Origin: Mycobacterium rhizamassiliense
Lineage (GTDB): Bacteria > Actinomycetota > Actinomycetes > Mycobacteriales > Mycobacteriaceae
DNA: 64,000 bases
NCBI RefSeq assembly: GCF_900157375.1
Contig: NZ_LT721901.1
Span: 1 to 64,000, forward strand
Reading direction: 5' to 3'
Below, piece after piece: positions 28,553 to 37,249 of the stretch (its first letter is position 1; each line of letters opens with the position of its first letter). Below the pieces are notes generated by a model. That model was not told the DNA's origin, ran no database searches, and saw nothing but the letters and a program-made list of their open reading frames with translations. Position numbers and translations under genes: made by a program.

Positions 28553-30214
28553 TCAGTCGAGTTGCTCATCTACGGGTAGATACCGTTGCTCGACCGCGTG
28601 GATGAGTTGGTGGCGTATGCGTTCCAGCTCGACGGCGCGACGCGCCAGTAACTCGTCCTCCCAGCCAGCCACCTGTGTTGCGAGCTCCTTATCGGCGATG
28701 GTGCCACCAAACCAGCGAGAAAAGTCGCCGCGTTCGAGATGGTACTCAAGTGCGCGCTGGTCGAGATGCCTTACTGCAGTGCTAAAGTCGCGCATAGTCG
28801 CGGCTGGAGCGATAGGTTGGCCGCCGCTGACGTGGAAGTAGAAGTGCCGCTCTTGGGGCAGGCGGATATCGGCATACTTGTGCCAGTGTCGTACGTGGGT
28901 GGTCTCACGATCTGCGATCGTGAACCCACGAGCCGGCCCGGAACCGAAACGTATGGTGGCCCGCCGTCGGGAAGCGATGTCTGCCGAAGTTTCGGCGTTA
29001 ATGAGTGTTAGCACGACGTCACTGCTGTCGATCTCGTGGGCAGGCAGTGAGGCCGGGGCGAATGAGGACAACACATAGCCGCCTCGGCGTGCCCAGTGCG
29101 CTTGCTCATCGGTGCCGAGCAGGTGGGCCTCGTCGTAGATCACCCAGTGTGGGAATCCGTACCGCTCGCGGTGCGCCTCGACGGTCGACCGCAGGCGATG
29201 CACGTAATCGACCTTGGTTGGCTCGGCCACTCCCGACATGTCCACCACCACGCTGGAGTACGGATGCAGCGTGTTGACCAGTTCGGCTGGCTCGGGAAGA
29301 TAATGGCCGGCGTCAACGACCTGGACCTGGTTAAACTGCTGCAATTGCACGTGATCGCCTTCAGGGTCGAGGACAAGAACGCAGTAGTTGGCCAGGATCC
29401 ATCGCTCGGCCATCAAGCCAACTACATAGCTCTTTCCCGACGCGGCGGGTCCGGTAACCAGGATGCGGCCTTGGCTTCCCGGTATCCGGGTCGAGGTTGT
29501 GTCATCAAATGTTCCGATGTCGACCCACCGGCGTGGTGGGCACCAGCGTTGTGCCCCGTTGAGATACGGGCCGTTCAACAGCTCGACGACACCGGCGCCG
29601 TCCGGTTCGTCAAGGACAATATCGGCCTTTCGCCGAACTGACGGGACACCGTCGGCCACAGCTGCGCCGATCTCGGCGATAGCGAACAATGATAAGTCGT
29701 TCTCGGCATCGCCCACCGCCACGGTGTTGTGCGGAGACAGGTTCATCTCCGCCAGCATTTCCGCCAGTCCGGTGGCCTTGGTGATGCCTGCCGGCAGCAC
29801 CATGAGGGCAGCACGGTTTCGGGTGATCTGGTAGTCGAGCCCGAGCTGACCGATTACCTCGACGACGGTCGCGGCGTGCTCGCCGTCAACGGCGAGCAGC
29901 ACCTCGCCGCGTCGGTACGGCACCCCGCGATCACCGAGCGCCTGAGCAAGGCCGCCATCCACCGGAGGTGCCAACGCGTGGGCTCGTCCGTCGATCACGA
30001 TCACCGCGCCGTTTTCGAGCACCATCGCGTCCACGTGGCCGGCTATCTGTGGGAACTCAGCCTGCAATTCAGCTCCGATGCGGCCAGAGACAAGCACAAT
30101 CGCCAGGCCGTTACACCGGGCCTGCCCGATCGCCTCCATGGCATGCGGCGCTATGCCGCCGCCCGACGTAAGCGTGCCGTCGAAGTCGATCGCGACCACC
30201 TTTAAAAACGCCAC
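28553..30214 (-). CDS. HAD phosphatase fused to a HerA/DUF87-like ATPase
   Basis: 553 residues from a GTG at 30214 behind GGAAGGGTGA; the longer frame to 30358 lacks family sequence. Residues 1-215 are a Cof-type HAD phosphatase: AIDFDGTLTS with Asp10/Asp12, LVSGR (41-45), Lys146 in ITKATGLAEML, and VAVGDAENDLSLF (165-177). Residues ~225-553 are a P-loop ATPase: Walker A GPAASGKS (255-262), LDPEGDH (282-288), Walker B HWVIYDEAHLL (356-366), ending in a helical tail. The ATPase part is of the HerA/FtsK/DUF87 type. The conserved catalytic residues in both halves suggest both are active. This combination has no function known to me; coupling sugar- or nucleotide-phosphate removal to an ATPase motor is unusual. 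It lies 234 bp downstream of hrp1 on the same strand and may be co-transcribed with it. Confidence 0.85.
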   Translation of the reverse strand: MAFLKVVAIDFDGTLTSGGGIAPHAMEAIGQARCNGLAIVLVSGRIGAELQAEFPQIAGHVDAMVLENGAVIVIDGRAHALAPPVDGGLAQALGDRGVPYRRGEVLLAVDGEHAATVVEVIGQLGLDYQITRNRAALMVLPAGITKATGLAEMLAEMNLSPHNTVAVGDAENDLSLFAIAEIGAAVADGVPSVRRKADIVLDEPDGAGVVELLNGPYLNGAQRWCPPRRWVDIGTFDDTTSTRIPGSQGRILVTGPAASGKSYVVGLMAERWILANYCVLVLDPEGDHVQLQQFNQVQVVDAGHYLPEPAELVNTLHPYSSVVVDMSGVAEPTKVDYVHRLRSTVEAHRERYGFPHWVIYDEAHLLGTDEQAHWARRGGYVLSSFAPASLPAHEIDSSDVVLTLINAETSADIASRRRATIRFGSGPARGFTIADRETTHVRHWHKYADIRLPQERHFYFHVSGGQPIAPAATMRDFSTAVRHLDQRALEYHLERGDFSRWFGGTIADKELATQVAGWEDELLARRAVELERIRHQLIHAVEQRYLPVDEQLD

Positions 30215-30448
30215 AGCGTCACCCTTCCGTTGCCGATAACGGTCCAACAGCCCGGCGCGCGGCCTAAAGCGCCTAGCCAACCGACCCGTGATATCGATGC
30301 TGCAGCATTCTGGACCAGCGAGGGCACCGCAGCCGATCTCTTGCCGAATCACCATCAACGTCGCGGGATCTGGGCCGCCGGCGTCGGATCCCGGCCTGAC
30401 TGACCCGACAACCCGGGACGATCGCAGCGCCGGGGGCGTGGGCCCGAG

Positions 30449-30883
30449 TCAGTGGCTGGTAATGGCTTGCTGCGAGCAGATGGCCCTCAAGAAGTCGACG
30501 ATGGCTTGTTCGGGAAGGTGTCGTGCGATGTCAGCTTCGGTGACGATGCCGACCAGCCGGTGGTTGTCGATAACCGGCAGCCGGCGAACCTGATGGGACT
30601 CCATCACGTTCAGCATCTCTTCGACGCTGGCTGTGGCATCCACGTGGTAGGTGCTGCCCTGCGCGAGTTCACCGGCCGTGACGGCACCAGGATCACGGTC
30701 AGCGGCAAGGCATTTGACGACGATGTCGCGGTCGGTGACCATACCGTGTAGCTGGTCATCGTCGCCGCAGATAGGTAGGGCTCCTACACCCAGATCGCGC
30801 ATATGTTGGGCTGCGGTGCTGAGGGTTTCGTGTTCTCCGATACAGCTAGCTCCGCTATGCATGATGTCTCGCGCAGTGACCAT
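30449..30883 (-). CDS. hrp1: CBS-domain hypoxic response protein 1
   Basis: 144 residues with two CBS domains: TARDIMHSGASCIGEHETLS ... GMVTDRDIVVKCL, then VEEMLNVMESHQVRRLPVID ... VGIVTEADIARHLPE. The match to M. tuberculosis Hrp1 (Rv2626c) is very strong in length and sequence, including the Cys near the N-terminus and the one near the C-terminus (AICSQQ) reported to form a disulphide in Hrp1. It is secreted or cytosolic in M. tuberculosis and one of the most strongly DosR-induced proteins; its ligand is unknown. A DosR-like site is at 30963-30980. Its RBS is AAGGAGAGAAGTC before the ATG. Confidence 0.93.
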   Translation of the reverse strand: MVTARDIMHSGASCIGEHETLSTAAQHMRDLGVGALPICGDDDQLHGMVTDRDIVVKCLAADRDPGAVTAGELAQGSTYHVDATASVEEMLNVMESHQVRRLPVIDNHRLVGIVTEADIARHLPEQAIVDFLRAICSQQAITSH

Positions 30884-30962
30884 GACTTCTCTCCTTAGTG
30901 ACTTCTCTTAATCCGTCGGTTCCCCGACATTGCTGAACCTATGGCCAGTAGCGCGCAGTTCT

Positions 30963-30980
30963 GTAGGGCCGTTAGACCTT
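30963..30980. promoter_or_regulatory. Candidate DosR box upstream of hrp1
   Basis: TGTAGGGCCGTTAGACCT contains the palindromic GGGCC..TAGACC pattern of DosR sites and lies ~80 bp before the hrp1 start. H37Rv hrp1 is DosR-controlled. Confidence 0.55.
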
Positions 30981-31000
30981 TCGTGTGATAGATGATTCGG

Positions 31001-31396
31001 TTAGCCGCGCACCACCAAAACCGAGCACAAGTCAACAATCGACATTGCGGCGCAGCCGGGCTTCGGCAAATCCGCGTTCAATAATCACAGCATCTTTGCT
31101 GAGCGTGATTCGCTGATCAAGCCTGGCCGTGGTCCCGCACGACAACGGCTGCCTCAACTTTGACCGTCGTGCCAGCCGCCGCCACAGCCGTCGCGGCGGC
31201 GCGAAATAGCGGTTCAGCCTCGGCGATCTGGATCCTGTACCCGCGCGGGTGAGCAGCCGCGACGTCGGCGGCGTGAACCAGTCGAAGTGGCACATCCCGG
31301 CGATCGCCTCGTCAGTGGCCCACAGGGCAGCAGAAATAGCCGCATCTGAGCCATCGATGCCCACGAGGACCGACAGAGCGCATGTGGGTCGGTCAT
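31001..31396 (-). pseudogene. Universal stress protein remnant (Rv2624c-type)
   Basis: The start MTDPHAL and the first motif [20 protein letters not shown] are present but in different frames. Domain 1 then degrades, and the sequence jumps to the family's C-terminal ending CSVLVVRG and a TAA at 31001-31003. An intact member has ~265 codons, so about half has been lost. It lies between hrp1 and an intact USP gene on the opposite strand. Confidence 0.75.
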
Positions 31397-31573
31397 ACCT
31401 GTCTCGGTAATGGTGGACGTCGCCAAATCAATCTCGCGCATGGGCGGCCCCGGTAGGAACACGTTCCACTCCGGGGCCCACGCCGGCGTCGCTGCTTTCC
31501 CAGAGCCGTTCGACCCCGATTCGCCGGCAATGTCACTACGGGCACCGAGTGCGGTCGGCAGCATCGCACGGAC

Positions 31574-31611
31574 AAGGGTCCTACGACCGCGCGATTGAGG
31601 ACTAACGCCCC
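31574..31611. promoter_or_regulatory. Pair of candidate DosR boxes upstream of a USP gene
   Basis: AAGGGTCCTACGACCGC (31574-31590) and TGAGGACTAACGCCCC (31596-31611) are tandem DosR-like sites, ~22 bp centre to centre, 55-90 bp before the USP start at 31666. Tandem spacing close to two helical turns is typical of DosR promoters. Confidence 0.6.
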
Positions 31612-31665
31612 ATGACCGGCGAGTCGACGCGGGCTAGCGTTCCTTTTGGACCGAGAGGGAGCGAA

Positions 31666-32553
31666 ATGTCAGTACAGGCCAAGGACTATGGCATCATCGT
31701 CGGCGCCGACGGATCACCCGCATCGAATGTCGCCGTCTGTTGGGCGGCGCGTGACGCAGTGATGCGCCGTATACCGCTAACCCTGGTTCACGTCGTCAAT
31801 CCCGTGGCTTCAACGTGGTCGCAGGTCCCGCCGCTAGACGATTTTGCGGTATGGAACGAAAACGAGGGTCGCAGGATCCTCGCTGACGCATTGAAGATCG
31901 CCCGTGATACCGCGAACGATAATCCGCCGATTGCAATCAAGAGCGAATTGATGTTTTCGCACACCGTCCCGACGCTCGTCGACCTGTCCAAAGGGGCCGA
32001 GCTGCTGGTCGTAGGCACCTACGGGCGCGGAGCATTGGCTCGCGGTTTGCTCGGTTCGGTCAGTGCTGGGCTGGTGCGGCACGCCCATTGTCCGGTCGCG
32101 GTCATCCGCGACGAGGATCCGCGAATGCCGCATCCCGCACAGGCTCCCGTACTCGTGGGAATCGACGGCTCGCCAGCCTCAGAACTTGCCACGGCAATAG
32201 CGTTCGACGAAGCGTCGCGTCGTCGCGTCGACTTGATAGCGCTGCACGCGTGGAGTGACACGGAGGTTTTCGAACTTCCGGGTTTGGACTGGTCGGCGGT
32301 AAAGGCTGAAGAAGAGCGCATTTTGGCCGAGGGGCTGGCGGGTTGGCAAGAACGCTATCCCGACGTGACCGTGACCAGGCTCCTCGTTTGTGATCGGCCA
32401 GCCCGCGCGCTGGTCGAAACATCTGAATCCGCACAGCTTGTCGTCCTCGGGAGTCACGGACGTGGTGGCTTCGCCGGCATGCTCTTAGGTTCGGTCAGCA
32501 ACGCTGTCGTTCAATCCGTGCGTATGCCGGTAATCGTGGCTAGGCAGTCGTAA
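31666..32553 (+). CDS. Universal stress protein (Rv2623/TB31.7-type)
   Basis: 295 residues from [20 protein letters not shown] behind GAGAGGGAG; a longer in-frame start at 31612 is less likely. Two complete USP domains each carry the ATP-binding G-2X-G-9X-G(S/T) pattern: [20 protein letters not shown] and [20 protein letters not shown]. Residue identity to M. tuberculosis Rv2623 appears high over the full length (297 residues there). Rv2623 binds ATP and restrains growth in hypoxia; the same is inferred here. Tandem DosR-like boxes precede it and another USP follows 30 bp downstream, forming a two-gene operon. Confidence 0.92.
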   Translation: MSVQAKDYGIIVGADGSPASNVAVCWAARDAVMRRIPLTLVHVVNPVASTWSQVPPLDDFAVWNENEGRRILADALKIARDTANDNPPIAIKSELMFSHTVPTLVDLSKGAELLVVGTYGRGALARGLLGSVSAGLVRHAHCPVAVIRDEDPRMPHPAQAPVLVGIDGSPASELATAIAFDEASRRRVDLIALHAWSDTEVFELPGLDWSAVKAEEERILAEGLAGWQERYPDVTVTRLLVCDRPARALVETSESAQLVVLGSHGRGGFAGMLLGSVSNAVVQSVRMPVIVARQS

Positions 32554-32583
32554 TCCCTTTTTCCCGACAAAGCAGGGCATGCG

Positions 32584-33396
32584 ATGAGGCCTACGGACTG
32601 TGCTGGTCCGATCGTAGTTGGAATTGACGGGTCGACTGCCGCGATCAACGCGGCTCATTGGGCTATCGATGAAGCGATCGGCAGAGCAATTGCGCTGCGG
32701 CTGGTTCAGGTCGTGCGTGCCGAGGCGGCATCAACCGCCGGCGGCGAGGATGACGATTTGGCAACGCAATACGCCGAAACAGCGCTTCATGCGGCTCATA
32801 CCGCAATCCTGGCCAGCGGCAGGCCGGTCAAAGTCGATACGGCAATTCGTCGCGGCGACGTTGACCTCACCTTGATCCAGGAGTCTCGCGGCGCAGCGAT
32901 GATCTGCGTCGGGTCGGTCGGGATTGGACATGTGGCCAGCCGGCTGCTGGGGTCCAGTGCGGTAGCCCTGGCCAAGCATGCGCACTGCCCCGTCGCCATC
33001 ATCCGCACCGACGGCGAACCGCCGCATGGAAAGAAAATTGTGGCAGTCGTCGATCGCTACCCTGACAGCGATGACGTCATACACCACGCCCTTGATGAAG
33101 CGCGACTGCGGAGGGCTCCCGTCCTGGCACTGGGGGTAAGGCGATGGAAACTCGGGGGGATTTCCGAGCAAGAACTTGATCGACGACTCGGCAACTGGCT
33201 ACCGCGCTATCCCGATGTGACGGTGGACAAGTGCATCACCGACACTGCAACCGAGTACCGGGTGACACGAAACGAATCCATCCAATTACTTGTCACCGGC
33301 AGGGCTGACGCTAACAAGCTAAGCCGGCTAATCGGTCCTCACGGCTACGCACTGCCTGCTTACCCAAACTGCTCGGTCCTACTGGTGCGCCGCTAA
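32584..33396 (+). CDS. Universal stress protein (Rv2624c-type)
   Basis: 270 residues starting [20 protein letters not shown]. Domain 1 keeps the ATP-loop ([20 protein letters not shown]) and domain 2 is degenerate, ending [11 protein letters not shown]. It lies 30 bp after the Rv2623-type USP in the same operon. In H37Rv Rv2623 and Rv2624c are adjacent but divergent, so this is a different arrangement of the same two families. Its last 18 bp overlap the end of the phosphoketolase remnant on the other strand, consistent with a recombination junction there. Confidence 0.88.
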   Translation: MRPTDCAGPIVVGIDGSTAAINAAHWAIDEAIGRAIALRLVQVVRAEAASTAGGEDDDLATQYAETALHAAHTAILASGRPVKVDTAIRRGDVDLTLIQESRGAAMICVGSVGIGHVASRLLGSSAVALAKHAHCPVAIIRTDGEPPHGKKIVAVVDRYPDSDDVIHHALDEARLRRAPVLALGVRRWKLGGISEQELDRRLGNWLPRYPDVTVDKCITDTATEYRVTRNESIQLLVTGRADANKLSRLIGPHGYALPAYPNCSVLLVRR

Positions 33397-34105
33397 CAAT
33401 CGAGCAGATCGACCGAGGTCCACCTTGATGCCCGGGTAACCGTGGAAGGCGAAGATGATGTGTTTGTCGGTGGTGAACAGGGTGTCGTAGTCGCGGTCGC
33501 TCAGTCCATGTGGGTGTTCGCTGGCCGACTGCAACCTCATCAGGTCCACCACGTTGACCGCCCGGATCTTCAAGTCGGGCAAGTGTTCCCGAAGGATCGA
33601 GACCGCGGCCAGCACTTCGAGGGTCGGAGTATCGCCGCAGCACGCCAGGACCACGTCCGGTTCGACGCCGCGGTCGTTTCCGGCCCATTCCCAGATGCCG
33701 ATGCCCTCGGTGCAGTGGACCACAGCGGCGTCCATGTTCAGCCATTGCGGCATCGCGCGCTTCCCGGCGACCACGACATTGACGTAGTGACGGCTGCGCA
33801 GACAATGATCGGCCACCGAGAGCAGGCAATTGGAGTCCGGCGGCAGATACACCCGCACGATGTCGGCTTTCTTATTCACCACATGGTCTAGGAAGCCGCG
33901 GTCTTGGTGGGTGAAACCGTTGTGGTCTTGCTGCCAGACATGAGATGAGAGCAGGTAATTCAGCGAGGCGATATCGCGGCGCCACGGTAGTTGCGCGGTG
34001 ACCTTGAGCCATTTGGCGTGCTGGTTGAACATCGAGTCGACAATATGGATGAACGCCGCCTCGTCGTTGAGCGCGATGACGTCGCGCAAAAAAGCGCCGA
34101 GCACA
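33379..34105 (-). pseudogene. Phosphoketolase remnant with internal deletion
   Basis: This piece matches the C-terminal third of the full-length phosphoketolase at 37250-39646 (e.g. [57 protein letters not shown]). At its 5' end [13 protein letters not shown] jumps straight to [12 protein letters not shown]. The full gene has ~65 extra residues between these points. After AFHGYPG the sequence no longer matches and stops at 33379, inside the end of the USP gene. The other end is joined at 34105/34106 to copy 2 of the ~313-bp repeat, making an open frame across the joint. It cannot encode an active enzyme. Confidence 0.85.
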
Positions 34106-34420
34106 CCAGCGCCCTTACTTGGGCCGGGCTCATCGTCTCGGGCACCACGATGGTGTCGTGCCGCACGTTCGAGGCATCGGCCATAGCGCCAGGCTGCGGC
34201 AAGTGAGGGCTTCCGTTTCCCGACGACACGCGCCCTCACACAACCGTGATCGACACGTGCTCGACCTGCGACGCAACCACCGCCACTCGCCATTGACCAT
34301 GCCAAACGGGCGCCCAAGGCAACCGCGAGGACACCAGTTGGCGGCGGCTTTCACTTGCTTGCCCGGCGTGACCAACTCTCCGGGGTGGGTGAGATATATT
34401 GTGCGACATCATGATAACGG
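34106..34420. repeat. ~313-bp dispersed repeat, copy 2
   Basis: Nearly identical to 5279-5591, 28.5 kb away and in the same orientation. It carries a 2-bp insertion (AGGACACCAG) that breaks the first small ORF, and the 95-residue ORF is cut after ~41 codons, where it meets the phosphoketolase fragment. The copy therefore looks like a dead derivative that captured, or landed on, a phosphoketolase gene. Confidence 0.85.
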
Positions 34421-34454
34421 CGCAATTTTCCGTGGATAGTCGTCATTATCCACG
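34400..34454. promoter_or_regulatory. 18-bp motif and inverted repeat beside repeat copy 2
   Basis: TGTGCGACATCATGATAA (34400-34417) ends the repeat. CGTGGATA (34431-34438) and TATCCACG (34447-34454) are perfect inverted arms with an 8-bp spacer. The same two elements in the same order lie beside copy 1 (5571-5623), though the bases between differ. Retention of symmetry despite sequence drift suggests a binding site. Confidence 0.4.
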
Positions 34455-34660
34455 TGCAAGTAGTAGTCACGGGCCAACAGGATCCGTCGCTCGCGAGTCG
34501 GGTCTTTGGCAAACGGCGGGCCGACGACCATGGAACCAAGCTGGACAAATTTCGCTGGCCGCCAGCTGATCAATCTTCGGCTGCCGTCGACACGTTGCGC
34601 ATCGCAGCTTGCCCACCGTGCAGGTATCCACCGTCACCTAATTCCCCCGAAGGGCTCCGC

Positions 34661-35361
34661 TCAGGGATTCAGGCCATGCACTGCGAAGAACTGCTTCCAT
34701 TCCTGCACGCAGCGGCGAGCAAGGTCGAGCGCATCCTCTGTGCCGCTTGCACAACCGGTCCACCGCGCCCAGTCGACATCGACGCGCACGGTGCCGTCAC
34801 CGTGAGTGTGTCCGATCCTGGCGGTTATGGGGTCCTGGTTCTTACCGAAGGGTTGGCGCAAGGCACCTAATGCGACGCCGTGCTTTTTGGTCTGTGCCAC
34901 ACCATCACCAATCCCCAGCGCGGGATAGGCCAGGTCGTGCACCGCCGCTTCGCGACACTCACCCCGCTGAACTCCTCTTCATCCAACCAGTCGGCCAGCT
35001 CCCGTAAGTACCCGAACAAGTCCTCAATTTGTCGGTCCAGCTCGTCACCTGTGATGACATTCGCGGAATACACAGTCTGCAGCCGTTGGATGCCGTACGC
35101 GATCTCTCGCCACTTCTGCCGCCAGTCCCTGCCTGGCGGGACCTCGACTGGGCTAGTCAGAGCGCCGCCGCCGGTAAAGGCTCCATCAGCGAAATGGGTC
35201 TCGTGGCCACAGCCAGCGCAGCGGTTATCTTCCAGCGGAAGGTCTAGCGGTGCGCCGCATTGCCCGCAGTGAGCACCTGTCGCGCCGTCACAGTAGGTCG
35301 CGCGCCTCAGGCTTCTGGCAACCGCTTGTAGGCATGGAGACGTCGGTATCCGGACGTCCAC
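34661..35361 (-). pseudogene. Zinc-ribbon protein, apparently frameshifted
   Basis: The first frame (34867-35361) has a double-Cys zinc ribbon, HCGQCGAPLDLP then RCAGCGHETHF, followed by a helical region (WREIAYGIQRLQTVYSANVI, LFGYLRELADWLDEEEFS). The second frame (34661-34942) continues naturally with VHDLAYPALGIGDGVAQTKK, PITARIGHTHGDGTVRVDVD and EWKQFFAVHGLNP. A shift near 34955-34970 joins them into ~220 residues. Alternatively they are two overlapping genes, the second from the GTG at 34942. The annotated start at 35361 is antisense to a USP remnant, so the true start may be further in. No family was recognised; the zinc ribbon suggests nucleic-acid or protein binding. Confidence 0.5.
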
Positions 35362-35538
35362 ATCTATCCCGTGACCACAGGCGCCAACGTCACGCGTTTT
35401 CTGAAGACGATCGATGACCTACTCCCGATGGCCGTAGTTGGTGCCGCCGACGCTGGAGAACTCGCGCGGATCGTTGGGCCGGAAGACCATCCCGTCTTCC
35501 GCCATACCCATTCCTCATTGCTCATCATCCGCGAGTGA
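35326..35538 (+). pseudogene. C-terminal remnant of a universal stress protein
   Basis: The plus-strand frame read back from a TGA at 35536-35538 gives WRRRYPDVHIYPVTTGANVT, then RFLKTIDDLLPMAVVGAADA, then GELARIVGPEDHPVFRHTHS and SLLIIRE. This is the ending typical of Rv2624c-type USPs (compare [19 protein letters not shown] and the [20 protein letters not shown] region of intact copies). No start codon or domain 1 is present. It has no ATG and is easily missed; it is the third USP remnant in the window. Confidence 0.75.
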
Positions 35539-35573
35539 ACAGGTGCCAGCTGTGATTCGACCGGCAACGAGTG

Positions 35574-36170
35574 TTAAACGTTAGTCAACGTCTGATCGAT
35601 GATGTCCTGCGCGGTCCGCATCTGCTTATTCGCCCGAGCCATCAGCGACAGGAATTCGCCGTCATAGTCTCCGGGCGAGCCGGCCACCGCTGTCAGGCAC
35701 AAATGCGCGGCGAAAACGAAATCCTTGATCGCAGCGTGCAATGCGGCAGTCAGCTTCGGATTGGGGCTGGGTAGGCGGCTCAGCATCCCAATCTCCGCAG
35801 CATCATGCACATGCTGGCATGCCGCCGCTAACGCGCCAGGCCTGAAGCGGCTGAAAGCTTGCTGAACGTCATCTGACGCGTTCCGCATATCAGTGAAGTC
35901 TTTTTCCGCCCCTGCCCACCATTGTTGCAACGCCGTCACGCTGGACGTCGCCGGACCCGACGAACCGTTATGCCGCGTGTGGTTTGCAACGGCCACGCTC
36001 GCCGCCCCACCGACGAACAGAGCAATGAGTAATGCTCCGCCGATGAACAACTTAGCCCGGCGTCTCGACTTGGTTCTGGCCGGCTCGGATCCCGGTCCGA
36101 ACGGGATCCCGCCCCGCCCAGTTGATTCCCCGTCGGACGGGTTCGGATACTCATCGACGTAACTCACCAT
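35574..36170 (-). CDS. Membrane-anchored hypothetical protein
   Basis: 198 residues starting MVSYVDEYPNPSDGESTGRG. A polar, Pro/Arg-rich N-terminus (~45 residues) precedes one membrane segment (LFIGGALLIALFVGGAASVA, ~48-67). The external C-terminal domain is helical, beginning TALQQWWAGAEKDFTDMRNA, with two Cys (AAACQHVHDAAE and AAHLCLTAVAG) that may pair outside the cell. The layout (N-in, C-out) resembles many small mycobacterial envelope proteins; no known family was recognised. The start was chosen at MVSYVDE over an upstream in-frame codon at 36284 that adds unlike sequence. A weak DosR-like site (AGAGTCGTTTAGCCCTC) lies at 36240-36256. Confidence 0.7.
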   Translation of the reverse strand: MVSYVDEYPNPSDGESTGRGGIPFGPGSEPARTKSRRRAKLFIGGALLIALFVGGAASVAVANHTRHNGSSGPATSSVTALQQWWAGAEKDFTDMRNASDDVQQAFSRFRPGALAAACQHVHDAAEIGMLSRLPSPNPKLTAALHAAIKDFVFAAHLCLTAVAGSPGDYDGEFLSLMARANKQMRTAQDIIDQTLTNV

Positions 36171-36399
36171 GCTGCTTCTACCTTCGGGGATTAGTTCCCA
36201 AAATCTGTCGACGCTATGCGCGACGGTCCCGGGGAGCGAGAGTCGTTTAGCCCTCAGGTAGGGGCATTTGGTCATGCCTGTCAATGTGAAGGCGGCGACC
36301 TGAGCACGGTCGTCGCCTTCGCCGTCGGCACACCGGCTGGTCAGGCGACCGGTTTACGGGGACCGGTCCGGGGGTCATTGCGTCCAACTCGATAGTTGG

Positions 36400-36870
36400 T
36401 CAGGCAGCGCGCGGCAAATCGCGCGGTGGACGAGCCGCACCGCGTGATATCGGCTGGCTCGCGGCGGGGATCCAGCCGATGACGGTCAGATACAGCCCGA
36501 CCAGGGCGACGATCACCGTGCCCACCTGCCACCAGGGCGCGACGCCAACGGCGTTGTGCCCCATGGACAGATAGGCGTGCGGAAAGGCCATCAACGCCAG
36601 GCCCTTGAAGGCGGTCAGCCATCCCAATAGCGACACGATGGTCGCGGCAGCACCGCGCCAGTAGGGGTGCAGGACGATAACGACTAGGCCCATCGGCAGC
36701 ACGAATGCGCCGGTGACCCATGGCCACACAGAGTCTGCGTCGAATTGCGCCAGCAGTGTGCTCATGTAGGAGGCACGTGCCACCATCGTAAGCGCGGCAA
36801 CGATGAGGTAGGGCCCGAGCACACGGGCGAACAGGCCTGTGCGGGCTTGGATCTGCGGTGACGAACTCAT
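36400..36870 (-). CDS. Four-segment membrane protein of unknown function
   Basis: 156 residues from MSSSPQIQARTGLFARVLGP. Four hydrophobic segments are clear: GPYLIVAALTMVARASYMST, TGAFVLPMGLVVIVLHPYW, IVSLLGWLTAFKGLALMAFP, and VIVALVGLYLTVIGWIPAAS. A short basic tail follows. No family was recognised. It is divergent from phosphoketolase, and two DosR-like boxes at 36981-37017 lie between them, ~110 bp upstream of this gene; it is thus probably induced together with phosphoketolase. The start codon used follows GGGAGATACATCA. Confidence 0.7.
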   Translation of the reverse strand: MSSSPQIQARTGLFARVLGPYLIVAALTMVARASYMSTLLAQFDADSVWPWVTGAFVLPMGLVVIVLHPYWRGAAATIVSLLGWLTAFKGLALMAFPHAYLSMGHNAVGVAPWWQVGTVIVALVGLYLTVIGWIPAASQPISRGAARPPRDLPRAA

Positions 36871-36980
36871 TGATGTATCTCCCTTCGGGGCGTCATCGGA
36901 CAGCGATGACAGTGGTGTTGACATCGTTGGGATCCTGAAATCCCATGGGTAATTCGATCCGCTTACCGCGGCCCAACGAT

Positions 36981-37017
36981 AGGGACTGACGTCCCACCCG
37001 CGTGGGACGTTGGTCAC
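36981..37017. promoter_or_regulatory. Tandem DosR boxes, divergent promoter of xfp
   Basis: AGGGACTGACGTCCCA (36981-36996) and GTGGGACGTTGGTCAC (37002-37017) are 21 bp apart centre to centre. The first is a near-perfect DosR palindrome. They lie between the membrane protein gene (minus) and phosphoketolase (plus), so both may be DosR-regulated. Confidence 0.75.
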
Positions 37018-37249
37018 TCGCTGCGGGGACCTTCTCACCGACGTGGACACGCGCAGGGGGTGCGGGGGTGCGTGGAATGCCCGGCCACTGCGCCCGAATC
37101 ACCCGTGGCCCCCGCTGTCCGTGGGCATGCCACAAGGCAAGCGGGCATCAGCGCCCGCATACGACCGCGCCGTAGATCGCCTGCGCGGCATTCCTAGGGA
37201 CTTTTGGCAGCGGTTTGAGCGTCTGTCGGCACTAGGTGCGGCTCCGGCT

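Noticed and set aside
28273..28569. 98-codon minus frame overlapping the end of the HAD/HerA gene
   Set aside because: Start overlaps the stop of the upstream gene, which looked like coupling, but the sequence lacks coding character or conserved pattern.
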